Shown here in pieces: positions 18,003-25,631 of a DNA stretch of 37,576 nucleotides. The DNA lies in the NCBI RefSeq assembly GCF_029889805.1, contig NZ_JARANT010000018.1, positions 1 to 37,576 on the forward strand, in the 5' to 3' direction. Within the stretch, counting starts at the first letter, position 1. Every line of letters begins with the position of its first letter. The position numbers were made by a program, and so were the translations under genes. The notes below the pieces were generated by a model. The model searched no databases. It was not told the DNA's origin and saw only the letters and a program-made list of their open reading frames with translations. Source of the stretch: Halorubrum sp. Boch-26. GTDB taxonomy: Archaea; Halobacteriota; Halobacteria; Halobacteriales; Haloferacaceae.

Positions 18003-18455
18003 TCAGCGCTGCGGTTCGTCCGGTGCGGCGCGCGGCTCTCGGTTCGGAGCGGCTTCCCGGGGCGGGGGGGTCGCCTCCTCGCGGTACAGCCGGAGGAGCT
18101 CTTCGAGGACGACCGCGTGCCGGTCGCCCGGGACGTACTGGTGGTCGATGAAGTCCTCGGCGTCGCTGAAGTTCCCGCGGAGCGCCAGCTTCCTGACGAA
18201 GGCGACGGAATCGAAGAACGGCGGGTGGTCCGCGTCGGCGTCGACCCCGAGCTCGCGATCCGCCTGCGGCATGACCTCCGCCCTGATATCCTCGTAGTCG
18301 ATGGTCTCCGGCTCGTACTCGTCGAGCACCTGATTCAGCACGTAATCGGTCGAGAACCGGTAGAACTCGGATTTGCTCTCGAACTGGCCGCTCTCGACCA
18401 GCGACTCGATCTCGCCGACCACAGACTCGGGAAACCGAACCGTGCTCTTCACCAT
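18003..18455 (-). CDS. Ribbon-helix-helix transcriptional regulator
   Basis: 150 residues. The N-terminus KSTVRFPESVVGEIESL with SKSEFYRFSTDYVLNQV is a classic RHH (CopG/MetJ-like) DNA-binding domain (about 2-45). The central part (about 75-130) is a helical conserved extension of unknown role, and the tail is Pro/Arg-rich. RHH regulators such as CdrS control ftsZ2 in haloarchaea; this protein may belong to that broad group, but I cannot prove it. It is convergent with the FtsZ-like gene (30 bases between stops) and divergent from the V4R-like gene. A TATA box about 43 bases upstream suggests a short leader. Confidence 0.87.
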   Translation of the reverse strand: MVKSTVRFPESVVGEIESLVESGQFESKSEFYRFSTDYVLNQVLDEYEPETIDYEDIRAEVMPQADRELGVDADADHPPFFDSVAFVRKLALRGNFSDAEDFIDHQYVPGDRHAVVLEELLRLYREEATPPPREAAPNREPRAAPDEPQR

Positions 18456-18493
18456 GCGCTCACGAGACGCTCCCGAGGTATTACGTTTTTGTC

Positions 18494-18501
18494 AGATATA
18501 C
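18494..18501 (-). promoter_or_regulatory. TATA box for the RHH regulator
   Basis: GTATATCT on the minus strand, about 43 bases before the start at 18455. Confidence 0.45.
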
Positions 18502-18583
18502 TGAAACATGTCTACGGGCGACGGCCGTCACGAGCGCCGCGCCGCGGCCCGGAGCCGGCCGCCCGGTCACCCGATGTGCTGGA

Positions 18584-18590
18584 TTTATAT
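18584..18590 (+). promoter_or_regulatory. TATA box for the V4R-like gene
   Basis: TTTATAT centred 28 bases before the ATG at 18615; leaderless spacing. Confidence 0.55.
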
Positions 18591-18614
18591 CTCCGAATCC
18601 GTAAGACGGCTATC

Positions 18615-19187
18615 ATGACTCCGTACGAGGCGTTCGACCGCGGCGTGGAGGTGAACGGTCGGACGGTCCTGTCGGTCGTCGAGGAGGGGATGGGGCGGTT
18701 CTCCGACGCGTACCGCGAACGGGCGATCGCCGCGCTCGCGGAGGAGGGAATCCGGGACCCGTCCCCAGACGAGTGGTATCCGCAGCAGGCGTGGCTGGAG
18801 GCGTTCGAGACCATCGCGACGGACCTCCAGCCACACGTCCTCGACCGCCTCGGCGAGCAGCTTCCCGACATCGCCGACTGGCCGGACGAGTCGGAGCCCG
18901 TCCCGAACGAGTCGGAGCCCGTCCCGGACGGGCTTCGCGGGATCGACGACGCCTACCGTCGGAACCACCGCGGCGGGGAGATCGGCGAGTACCGCTTCGA
19001 GCGGACCGACGACCGCGCCGGCGAGGTGACGTGTCACACACCGTATCCGTGCCCGTTCGACCGCGGGCTGATCCGCGGCGTGGCGAAGGAACACGCCCCG
19101 GTCGACTCGTTCGTGTTCATCGAGGAGACCGGGTCGAGCTGTCGACGCGAGGGCGGCGACGCGTGTACGTACACGGTGTACTGGTAG
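18615..19187 (+). CDS. V4R/heme-NO-binding-like sensor protein
   Basis: 190 residues. An N-terminal helical region with WYPQQAWLEAFETI is followed by an acidic linker containing a tandem ESEPVP duplication (about residues 92-105). The C-terminal part includes TCHTPYPCPFDRGLI and ends SSCRREGGDACTYTVYW. The closing C-x-G-x-C-hydrophobic pattern is typical of V4R (4-vinyl reductase-like) small-molecule-binding domains and related heme-NO-binding-like folds. No enzyme residues can be named. The start is fixed by a TATA box 28 bases upstream. It is divergent from the RHH regulator, which may regulate it or be regulated by the same signal (inference). Confidence 0.75.
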   Translation: MTPYEAFDRGVEVNGRTVLSVVEEGMGRFSDAYRERAIAALAEEGIRDPSPDEWYPQQAWLEAFETIATDLQPHVLDRLGEQLPDIADWPDESEPVPNESEPVPDGLRGIDDAYRRNHRGGEIGEYRFERTDDRAGEVTCHTPYPCPFDRGLIRGVAKEHAPVDSFVFIEETGSSCRREGGDACTYTVYW

Positions 19188-19298
19188 CACGAGGTGCAGG
19201 CACTGATAGCACGAGGAGCGGGCGGTAGCGGGGTTCGATCGGGAGGGCGGTCCGTCGGAAAGCGGGCTCGACCGCGTCCCCGACGGGGGCGGTGAGCG

Positions 19299-19802
19299 CT
19301 ACCGCTCGTAGGACTCCAGCGCGTCGCGAAGCTCCGCGGCGGAGAGGTCCGACGCGAGCTCGACGATCTCTTGGAGGTCCTCGTACGTCTCTCGGAGCTC
19401 GCGGATTCGCTCGGCCTCGCGACCGTCCGCGTCGTCGAGCCCGCGTTCCGCGCGTCGGATCGTTCGGTGGGTGGTCTGGAGCTCGCGTTGGACGTACTGC
19501 TGGAACACGTCCTGCAGGATGAACCAGATCTCTCGCTCGGCGGTGAACCGGACCCGCCGCCCGCCGCCGTCGGACGACCGTCGATGGATCAGGCCGACGC
19601 GCGTGAGCGTTCGGGTGACGTTGCTGACGGTCGACTTCGCGTACCCCGTCCGGTCGACGAGCTCGGGGATCGACAGAGGGCCGTCCGCGAAGTAGAGGAC
19701 GCCGTAGATCCGGCCGGCGCTGCGGCTCAGCCCGTACACCTCGGCCGACTGTTCGAGCGATTCGATGACGCGCTCGCGGACGGCCTCGGCGTCCTCACTC
19801 AT
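19299..19802 (-). CDS. GbsR/MarR-type winged-helix regulator
   Basis: 167 residues. The region GLSRSAGRIYGVLYFADGPL with SIPELVDRTGYAKSTVSNVT and LTRVGLIHRR is the GbsR-type winged helix (about 20-85). It is followed by a helical dimerisation region to the end. GbsR members repress osmolyte (glycine betaine) genes in Bacillus; no such genes lie here. An alternative ATG at 19829 would add 9 residues. A TATTAAAT-type element lies near 19872-19880. It is divergent from the ArsR-like regulator. Confidence 0.85.
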   Translation of the reverse strand: MSEDAEAVRERVIESLEQSAEVYGLSRSAGRIYGVLYFADGPLSIPELVDRTGYAKSTVSNVTRTLTRVGLIHRRSSDGGGRRVRFTAEREIWFILQDVFQQYVQRELQTTHRTIRRAERGLDDADGREAERIRELRETYEDLQEIVELASDLSAAELRDALESYER

Positions 19803-19941
19803 ACGGGAGCCCTCGTCGCTCCGACCCATGAACGTGTCGAACGGCCATACGCGAGGGTGACGTTTCGTAAGTATTAAATTGTTTGATTCGTTCGTTCGAC
19901 TCGAACCGAACAGACAAAACAACTGTTCGCCCTCCACACCC

Positions 19942-20313
19942 ATGGCAAGCGCGCTTCCACACCGACCGACAGTCGACCACGCCCCCCGAGAGCAGACGGA
20001 CGTCGTGATCGGGCGCGACGAGCCGACCGACGCGCTGCGCGTCCTCTCGTGTGACACCGCCCAGCGGATCCTCGCGGCGCTCGCGGACGAACCCGGCACG
20101 GCCTCCGACGTCGCGGCCGACGTCGACGCGTCGCTCCAGAACGTCACCTACCACCTCGACCGGCTCCGCGACGCTGAGCTGATCACGCCGATCAACACGT
20201 GGTACTCCGAGAAGGGAAAAGAGATGACCGTGTACGCCCCGACGACCGAGCGGCTCGTCGTGCGCTTCGACGCGACCGCCGACCGGTCGCCGACGGAGCG
20301 CGACCCGCCCTGA
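19942..20313 (+). CDS. ArsR-like helix-turn-helix regulator
   Basis: 123 residues. The winged helix (about 30-100) shows DALRVLSCDTAQRILAALAD, then GTASDVAADVDASLQ and NVTYHLDRLRDAELI, followed by a wing with GKEMTVYAP. This is the ArsR-type pattern. No metal-binding Cys motif is present, so it is not an arsenic sensor. The ATG at 19942 is preferred over an earlier in-frame start at 19879, which overlaps promoter-like AT-rich sequence. The divergent arrangement with the GbsR-type gene suggests shared control. Confidence 0.85.
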   Translation: MASALPHRPTVDHAPREQTDVVIGRDEPTDALRVLSCDTAQRILAALADEPGTASDVAADVDASLQNVTYHLDRLRDAELITPINTWYSEKGKEMTVYAPTTERLVVRFDATADRSPTERDPP

Positions 20314-20379
20314 GCGGTCCGGGGGCGCCACGATCGGTCGGCCCTCGGTCCGTTGTTGACGGCCGATGCGTGTCGCCCG

Positions 20380-20467
20380 GACGACCGGCCGAACGGCCAG
20401 CCTGACGACCGGCCGAACGGCCAGCCGGACGACCGGCCGAACGGCCAGCCTGACGACCGGCCGAACG
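20380..20467. repeat. 24-bp tandem repeat, 3.7 copies, in a 324-base gap
   Basis: The unit GACGACCGGCCGAACGGCCAGCCT/G occurs at 20380-20403, 20404-20427 and 20428-20451, with a partial copy to about 20467. Each unit holds the palindrome-like CCGGCCGAACGGCC. The length is a multiple of 3, and in the Rieske gene's frame it would encode DDRPNGQP repeats, but the gene is taken to start at 20638. The rest of the gap 20314-20637 shows nothing else I can support. Confidence 0.9.
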
Positions 20468-20637
20468 ACCGTGGATCGCGGCCGGTTCGTGCGACCGAGC
20501 GCGTCCGCGAGACCGACGGAGACCGAACGCGCCGGCGAGGTCAGTCGCCCTCGAACGCGCCAGCGAGGTCGCCGGCGACGCTCCCGAGCAGGGATCCGCC
20601 GCGACGCTTTTCAACGGGGGAATCGTGGACTCGGTCG

Positions 20638-21051
20638 ATGCCCGACGGGACGAAGCTCACCGACGTCGAGACCGTCACCGAGCGCGGGTCGTACCGCTTC
20701 ACGGCGGCGGACCCGTTCACGAACGACCGGGAGGTCGTCCTCGTACCCTGCGAGGAGGCGCCCGGGGCCCGGGCGTGGATCAACACCTGCCCGCACGAGA
20801 GGCAGCGGTTCGACACGGGCGACGGCGTCCCGATGCGGGACGGCGAGGTGATCTGCCCGCGGCACGGCTCGCTGTTCGACGCCTGCTCCGGCGACTGCGA
20901 CAACGGTCCGGCGGCCGGGACGACGCTCCGTGACGTCGAGGTCACCGTCGACGACGGGGCCGTCTACCTGACCGACGACGACTACGCGTTCCGACACGAG
21001 GGCGGCACGGACGACGACGACCCCGGGTCGACCTCGCACCTCTCGCTCTGA
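20638..21051 (+). CDS. Rieske [2Fe-2S] ferredoxin-like protein
   Basis: 137 residues. The Rieske cluster ligands are visible: Cys51 and His53 in NTCPHERQRF, and Cys73 and His76 in ICPRHGSLFD. Two more cysteines (Cys83, Cys87) follow in DACSGDCDNGP. No signal peptide or membrane anchor is seen, so it is a soluble electron carrier or a small Rieske protein rather than a bc1 subunit. The start at 20638 was chosen because the upstream open frame consists of low-complexity repeats. It converges on the 3' end of the cox operon (24 bases between stops), which may be coincidence. Confidence 0.9.
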   Translation: MPDGTKLTDVETVTERGSYRFTAADPFTNDREVVLVPCEEAPGARAWINTCPHERQRFDTGDGVPMRDGEVICPRHGSLFDACSGDCDNGPAAGTTLRDVEVTVDDGAVYLTDDDYAFRHEGGTDDDDPGSTSHLSL

Positions 21052-21075
21052 CCGATTCTCTCTCCCCTGTCGCCG

Positions 21076-22305
21076 CTACCGGCTCGGTGCTCCGGGCTCC
21101 GAGCGCGCCTCGATGTCGACGCGGTCGTGAATGTGCCCCTCGCGCTCGCGCAGGTGGCGCGGCGTCCGGTCGTTGCTGACGGCGAGGACCTCCCCGACGA
21201 TGCTGTGAGCGATCTGGTACGGTGAGCCGCCGCCCAGATCGAGCCCGATCGGGGTGTACAGCGACGCGAGCTCCGATTCGTCGAACGTCGTCTCCTCGTC
21301 GTCGTACGCCTCCAGCATCTCCTCGAACCGCTCCCGCGGCCCCATCAGTCCGACGTACGGCGCCGGCGAGCGGAGCAGCTGCTCCACGGCGATTCGGTCG
21401 TCGACGAAGTTGTGCGTCATCACGACCGCGTGCGTCCGCGCGTCGAGGTCGAGCACGTCGTCGAGCCCCGCCGGCGACGTCGTCACGGTCCGGTGGGCCT
21501 CGGGGAACCGCGCGTCGAGGTCGACCCCGCCGCGGAAGCCGACGACGGTGACGCGGAAGTCGTTCCGTTCGCCGAGTTCGACCACCGGTCCGACGTCGTG
21601 GCCGGTGCCGAAGACGACGAGGTCGTCCGGGGCGGCGAGTCCGTCGACGAACACCTCCAGCGTCTCCCCCGTCCCGTCCTCGACGGTGACGATGTCGGCG
21701 GCGCCGCGCCCGGCGAGATCGGCCGCCGGCCCCGCGAGCGCCTCGACCGGCCACCCGTCCGCGGACGACTCGGTAGGGAGGGTCAGCCGGTCCTCGTCGG
21801 GGTGGTAGTACGAACGCTCGCCGAGGCGGCTTCGGTCGGCCTGCGAACCGTCGCCGGCGTCTCCCGCGCCGCCCTCGCCCCCCTCACCGCCGGCGGAGAG
21901 CACCGTGAGCACCGCCACGTCGCGGCCGGCGCCGAACGCCTCGACGGCCGGGCGGTACGTCTGGTCTAAGGGTTCCAACAGGACGTCGATCACGCCGTTA
22001 CAGCCGACGCCGAGCCCCCAGACGTCGTCGTCGTCCTCCATCAGGTCGTACGTGACCCGATCGGGGCGGCCCGTCTCGCGGACCGCTTCCGCGGCGGCGA
22101 GCAGGTCGTCCTCGATACAGCCCGCCGTGATCGAGCCGACGCCCGTCCCGTCGTCGTCGAGGAGCATCTTCGCCCCCGGCCGACGGTAGGCGTTCCCCTC
22201 GACGTCGACGATCGTCGCGAGCACGTCGATGCCGTCGGCGTCGAGTCGGTCGCGAACGCGCTGTACCACCTCGGTCTCCGGTACGCTCCAGTTGCTTGCT
22301 GACAT
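21076..22305 (-). CDS. XdhC/CoxI family molybdenum-enzyme maturation protein
   Basis: 409 residues, long for the family because of acidic inserts (about 140-180). The N-terminal XdhC domain has ATIVDVEGNAYRRPGAKML and GSITAGCIEDDL (with the conserved Cys). The Rossmann-like C-terminal XdhC_C domain has LVVFGTGHDVGPVVEL, AVVMTHNF and PYVGLMGPRERF. It ends with the IGLDLGGGSPYQIAHSIVGE block. Family members insert a sulfurated molybdenum cofactor into xanthine or CO dehydrogenases. It is the last gene of the cox operon: its ATG lies 1 base after the DUF364 stop. It corresponds to bacterial CoxF/CoxI. Confidence 0.93.
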   Translation of the reverse strand: MSASNWSVPETEVVQRVRDRLDADGIDVLATIVDVEGNAYRRPGAKMLLDDDGTGVGSITAGCIEDDLLAAAEAVRETGRPDRVTYDLMEDDDDVWGLGVGCNGVIDVLLEPLDQTYRPAVEAFGAGRDVAVLTVLSAGGEGGEGGAGDAGDGSQADRSRLGERSYYHPDEDRLTLPTESSADGWPVEALAGPAADLAGRGAADIVTVEDGTGETLEVFVDGLAAPDDLVVFGTGHDVGPVVELGERNDFRVTVVGFRGGVDLDARFPEAHRTVTTSPAGLDDVLDLDARTHAVVMTHNFVDDRIAVEQLLRSPAPYVGLMGPRERFEEMLEAYDDEETTFDESELASLYTPIGLDLGGGSPYQIAHSIVGEVLAVSNDRTPRHLREREGHIHDRVDIEARSEPGAPSR

Positions 22306-22306
22306 A

Positions 22307-23218
22307 TCAGGGTTGTAGGTCGATAGTCGACGGCGCGTCGCGCGCCGCGTATACTTTTCGAACGCCGCGGTCGTGCAGGTCCGTGCCGCAGGCGCCGCCC
22401 GCGACCGCGTCTCGCGCCCGGCCCGGGTCGTCCACGGCCGCGCCGGCGACGACGTCGACGCCGCGCTCGAACAGCGGGTCCGGGAGCGACGAGGCGGTCG
22501 CGCCGACCACGACGACCGTCGCCGACGCGGGGGCCGCGTCGAGGTATCGCTCGATCCCGCCGTACACGAGCGTCGAGCCGGTGACGAAGGCCACGTCCGT
22601 CCCGTCCATCGCGGTTGCGGTCTCCGCCGGAGTGAACGACCGGAAGGCGACGCCGGCGGGCGTCGATACCGTCGCCGGGTCGACGGGTTCGCGTTCGATG
22701 GCGCGGACCTCCACGCCGTCGAACTTCCGGAAAGCGGGCCGGAACAGCCCGACCGTGACGACCGTCTCGACCGACGGGTCGAGCAGGGCCATCGGGTCAC
22801 CGTCCCGCCAGTCGAGCAGCGGCGCCGCGCAGGCGTTCAGCGTCGCCACCGCGAGCGCGCGAGCGCCGAGCGCGACCGCGTCGGTCGTACCTTCGGGGCC
22901 GTCCTCGGCCGCCGGAACCGGCGCCAGCAGTCCGTCGACGTCGGTGGGGGCGGTCGGCGCGGCCCCCTCGGGAAGGTGCGCGAGTCCGGCCGCGGGTCGC
23001 CGTCCGTCCCGGCACTCCCGTCCGTCTTCGCCCGATAGCTCCACGAGTACGACGGAATCCCCGACCGTGACGCGATCGAGGCGGACTCCCGAGAGCGCGC
23101 CGCGGTCGCGGAGCGCGTCGAGCGTCGCCCGCAGGGTCGGACCGGGCCACTCCGGGACGGAGCCATCGCGGTCGTCGTCAGCGGTCCCCCCATCGACGCG
23201 CCCGCCGGCGCCGGTCAT
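22307..23218 (-). CDS. DUF364 protein (putative heavy-metal chelation domain)
   Basis: 303 residues. It has the two-part DUF364 layout: an N-terminal region with the VAVATLNACAAPLLDW segment, and a C-terminal Rossmann-like region with VTVGLFRPAF, DVAFVTGSTLVYGGIERYL and VVVGATASSLPDPLF. Such proteins are annotated as metal-chelation domains without much experimental proof. In this locus it lies between coxE and xdhC, with a 4-base overlap to coxE (ATGA), so it is almost certainly co-expressed with the CO dehydrogenase. A role in copper or molybdenum handling for the active site is inference. Confidence 0.85.
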   Translation of the reverse strand: MTGAGGRVDGGTADDDRDGSVPEWPGPTLRATLDALRDRGALSGVRLDRVTVGDSVVLVELSGEDGRECRDGRRPAAGLAHLPEGAAPTAPTDVDGLLAPVPAAEDGPEGTTDAVALGARALAVATLNACAAPLLDWRDGDPMALLDPSVETVVTVGLFRPAFRKFDGVEVRAIEREPVDPATVSTPAGVAFRSFTPAETATAMDGTDVAFVTGSTLVYGGIERYLDAAPASATVVVVGATASSLPDPLFERGVDVVAGAAVDDPGRARDAVAGGACGTDLHDRGVRKVYAARDAPSTIDLQP

Positions 23219-24645
23219 ACGACGCCCCCTTCGCCGTGGTCGCCGCTCTCCGTCTCGTCGCCGGCGCGGCCGCGCCCGCCCTCGGGCTCGCCGCCGGTCC
23301 GGCGCGGGTCGTGCTCGTAGCCGATCGGCCCGCCGAGCCCGTGCCGCTCGATCTGGCGGGCCGCCTCCGCGAGGTCGCGCGCCTCGGCGAACCCGAACAG
23401 CCCGTCGACGTAGGGGGCCGCGTCTCCCATGCCGCGGGACGCCGGCTCGAACGACGGGGAGACGGCGAGCGGGTTGAGCCAGACGACGCCGTCGGCCCGG
23501 TCCGCGAGCCACGTGATCCCGTCGGTGAACAGGTCGGGATCGCCCACGTCGAGCCCGTCGCTCGCGACGACGACGACCGTCCGCCGGTCGACGGCGTGCG
23601 GGGCGGTCCGGCGAAGCTCGTCGAGCGCGTGACCGATCCTGGTGCCGCCGCCCCACTCGATCTCGGCGGCGCGGAGCGCGTCGGCCGGCGAGCGGGCGGG
23701 GTCCGAGAACGCCGCCGTCGCCTCGGCGAAGTCGGTGTCGAAGAGGAAGACGCGGGCGTCCCGGGCGCTCGTCGCGACGCGTTCCCCGAGCGCGAGCAGC
23801 GCGCTCCGGTCGACGGTGTCGAGCACCGACCCGCTGACGTCGACGAGCAGACAGCACCGCAGCTCGCTCGGCGTCGGCGCGTCGCGCGGGAGGTCGATCG
23901 GCGCGCCCCCGGTCTGGAGGCTCGCCCGTAGCGCGCCGCGCGCGTCGACGAGCGGTCCGGTCGGCGACCGGCGGCGGCGCCGGCCGGGCAGCGACGAGAG
24001 CGCGTCGACGAACCGCTCGGCGGCCGCGTGCTCCGCCTTCGAGGGGACCGGGACGTCCGCTTCGACGAGCGCGCTCTCGCCGACCGCGCTGTACCGCCGC
24101 CCGTCCCGCTCGTCGCGCTGCTCGTCGGTCGGCCGGTCCCCGGCGGCGTGGCGACGGTCGGTCGGAATCCTGACCGTCGGGTCGCCGTCGCCGTCGGCGT
24201 CCATCTCCGGCGGCTCCGCGTCGTCGAGCAGTCCCGGGTCCTCCGCGTCGGCGTCGCCGGAGTCGTCGGCCGGCGCCGCGTCGTCCGTCCCTCGGTCCTC
24301 GCCGTCCTCACCGCCCTCCGGCGACGGCCCGTCGTGGGCGGTGGCGATCCGGTCGAGCCCGCTTCGGAGCCGGTGCCAGAACGTCGGGAACGCCTCGTCG
24401 AAGGCGTCGCCGTCGGCGGTCTCGGAGAGCAGGCTCGCGCGGAGCGCCGCCTCGACCCGTCGCTCGTCGGCGAGCCCGACCGCGGCGAGCGCGCGGGCGG
24501 CGTCGAGGGTGCCGGAGGCCGGCACGGCGACGCCGTCTCGGCGGAGCACGGCCGCGAACCGGATCAGCTCCGTCACGAGGTGCTGTCTCGCCGCCGGGAA
24601 ATCGGGGGTCTCCGTCTCGGTGCCGTCGGATCGCGCCACGGTCAC
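23215..24645 (-). CDS. coxE: CoxE-like von Willebrand factor A protein
   Basis: 476 residues from a GTG that overlaps the moxR stop (GTGA). A second GTG two codons later is possible. An N-terminal helical region (about 15-105) precedes a long acidic linker (about 105-195). The VWA domain has the MIDAS motif DVSGS at 269-273, preceded by ELRCCLLV. Later there is WGGGTRIGHAL and VVVVASDGLDVGDPDLF. Bacterial CoxE works with the MoxR-type ATPase CoxD in assembling the Mo-Cu-S cluster of CO dehydrogenase. The C-terminus is Gly/Glu-rich. Confidence 0.92.
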   Translation of the reverse strand: MTVARSDGTETETPDFPAARQHLVTELIRFAAVLRRDGVAVPASGTLDAARALAAVGLADERRVEAALRASLLSETADGDAFDEAFPTFWHRLRSGLDRIATAHDGPSPEGGEDGEDRGTDDAAPADDSGDADAEDPGLLDDAEPPEMDADGDGDPTVRIPTDRRHAAGDRPTDEQRDERDGRRYSAVGESALVEADVPVPSKAEHAAAERFVDALSSLPGRRRRRSPTGPLVDARGALRASLQTGGAPIDLPRDAPTPSELRCCLLVDVSGSVLDTVDRSALLALGERVATSARDARVFLFDTDFAEATAAFSDPARSPADALRAAEIEWGGGTRIGHALDELRRTAPHAVDRRTVVVVASDGLDVGDPDLFTDGITWLADRADGVVWLNPLAVSPSFEPASRGMGDAAPYVDGLFGFAEARDLAEAARQIERHGLGGPIGYEHDPRRTGGEPEGGRGRAGDETESGDHGEGGVV

Positions 24646-25631
24646 TCGACCCGCTCTGGGGCCGCGCTCGCGGCGTCGCGGAGCCGTTCGAGCAGTTCCG
24701 CGTCGACGCGACCGACGTCTTCCGCCTCCTTCAGCAGGCAACCGATCGTCCGCTCGATCTCGTCGGCCGCGAGGGGTTCGTCGGCGTCCTCGTGGCGCAG
24801 CGCGGCGACCGCGCGGGCCCAGTCCAGCGTCTCGGCGACGCCCGGGCGCTTGAGGAACGACTCCTCGCGCAGCCGCTCGACCACCGAGCACACCTCCGCG
24901 GCGACGGCGGCGTCGAGCTCCGGTACCTTCCGGCGGACGATCTCGTACTCCGTCTCGAACGACGGCGGCTCGACGTGGAGGTAGAGGCACCGGCGCTTCA
25001 GCGCGTCGCTCAGCCCTCGGGTCCGGTTCGACGTGAGGATCACGACCGGCGGCGTCGACGCGCTCACGGTGCCGTACTCCGGGATCGACACCTGGAAGTC
25101 CGAGAGCAGCTCCAGTAGGAACGCCTCGAACTCCTCGTCGGCGCGGTCGATCTCGTCGATCAGCAGCACCGGGGGCCGTCCCTCGGCGCTCCGGAGCGCG
25201 CGCAACAGGGGGCGTTCGAGGAGGTACTCCTCGCCGAACACGGAGCCGGTGTCCGGCTCGCCGCTGTGCCCGCCCGCCGCTCCGGCGGCGCCGTTCGTCC
25301 CGGCGCCGCCGGCGACGGTCCCCTCGTCGGCCTGCACGGCGAGCAGCTGCTTCGTGTAGTTCCACTCGTAGAGCGCGTTCTCCGCGGTGAGCCCCTCGTA
25401 GCACTGGAGCCGGATCAGCTCCGTGTCGAACCCCTCGGCGAGCGTCTTGCCGAGCTCCGTCTTGCCGCTGCCGGGCGGCCCCTCGACGAGCAGCGGGCGC
25501 CCCAGTCGGAGCGCGAGGTCGACCGTCGTCACCGTGCGGTCGTCGGCGACGTAGTCGGCCGCCTCGAACCGCTCGCGGAGCTCCGCCTCGGTGAGCGAGG
25601 CGAAGGGCCCCCCGTCGAGCTCCCCGCTCAC
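24642..25631 (-). CDS. coxD: MoxR-type AAA+ ATPase (CoxD)
   Basis: 329 residues from a GTG that overlaps the upstream xdhC stop (GTGA). Walker A is GPPGSGKT at 51-58, Walker B is VLLIDEIDRAD, and the sensor region is VILTSNRTR with the DALKRRCLYLHV arginine-finger region. A Gly/Ala-rich insert lies at about 85-115. CoxD in Oligotropha (Afipia) is needed to convert the inactive molybdenum site to the sulfur- and copper-containing one. Paired here with coxE. Confidence 0.92.
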   Translation of the reverse strand: MSGELDGGPFASLTEAELRERFEAADYVADDRTVTTVDLALRLGRPLLVEGPPGSGKTELGKTLAEGFDTELIRLQCYEGLTAENALYEWNYTKQLLAVQADEGTVAGGAGTNGAAGAAGGHSGEPDTGSVFGEEYLLERPLLRALRSAEGRPPVLLIDEIDRADEEFEAFLLELLSDFQVSIPEYGTVSASTPPVVILTSNRTRGLSDALKRRCLYLHVEPPSFETEYEIVRRKVPELDAAVAAEVCSVVERLREESFLKRPGVAETLDWARAVAALRHEDADEPLAADEIERTIGCLLKEAEDVGRVDAELLERLRDAASAAPERVE

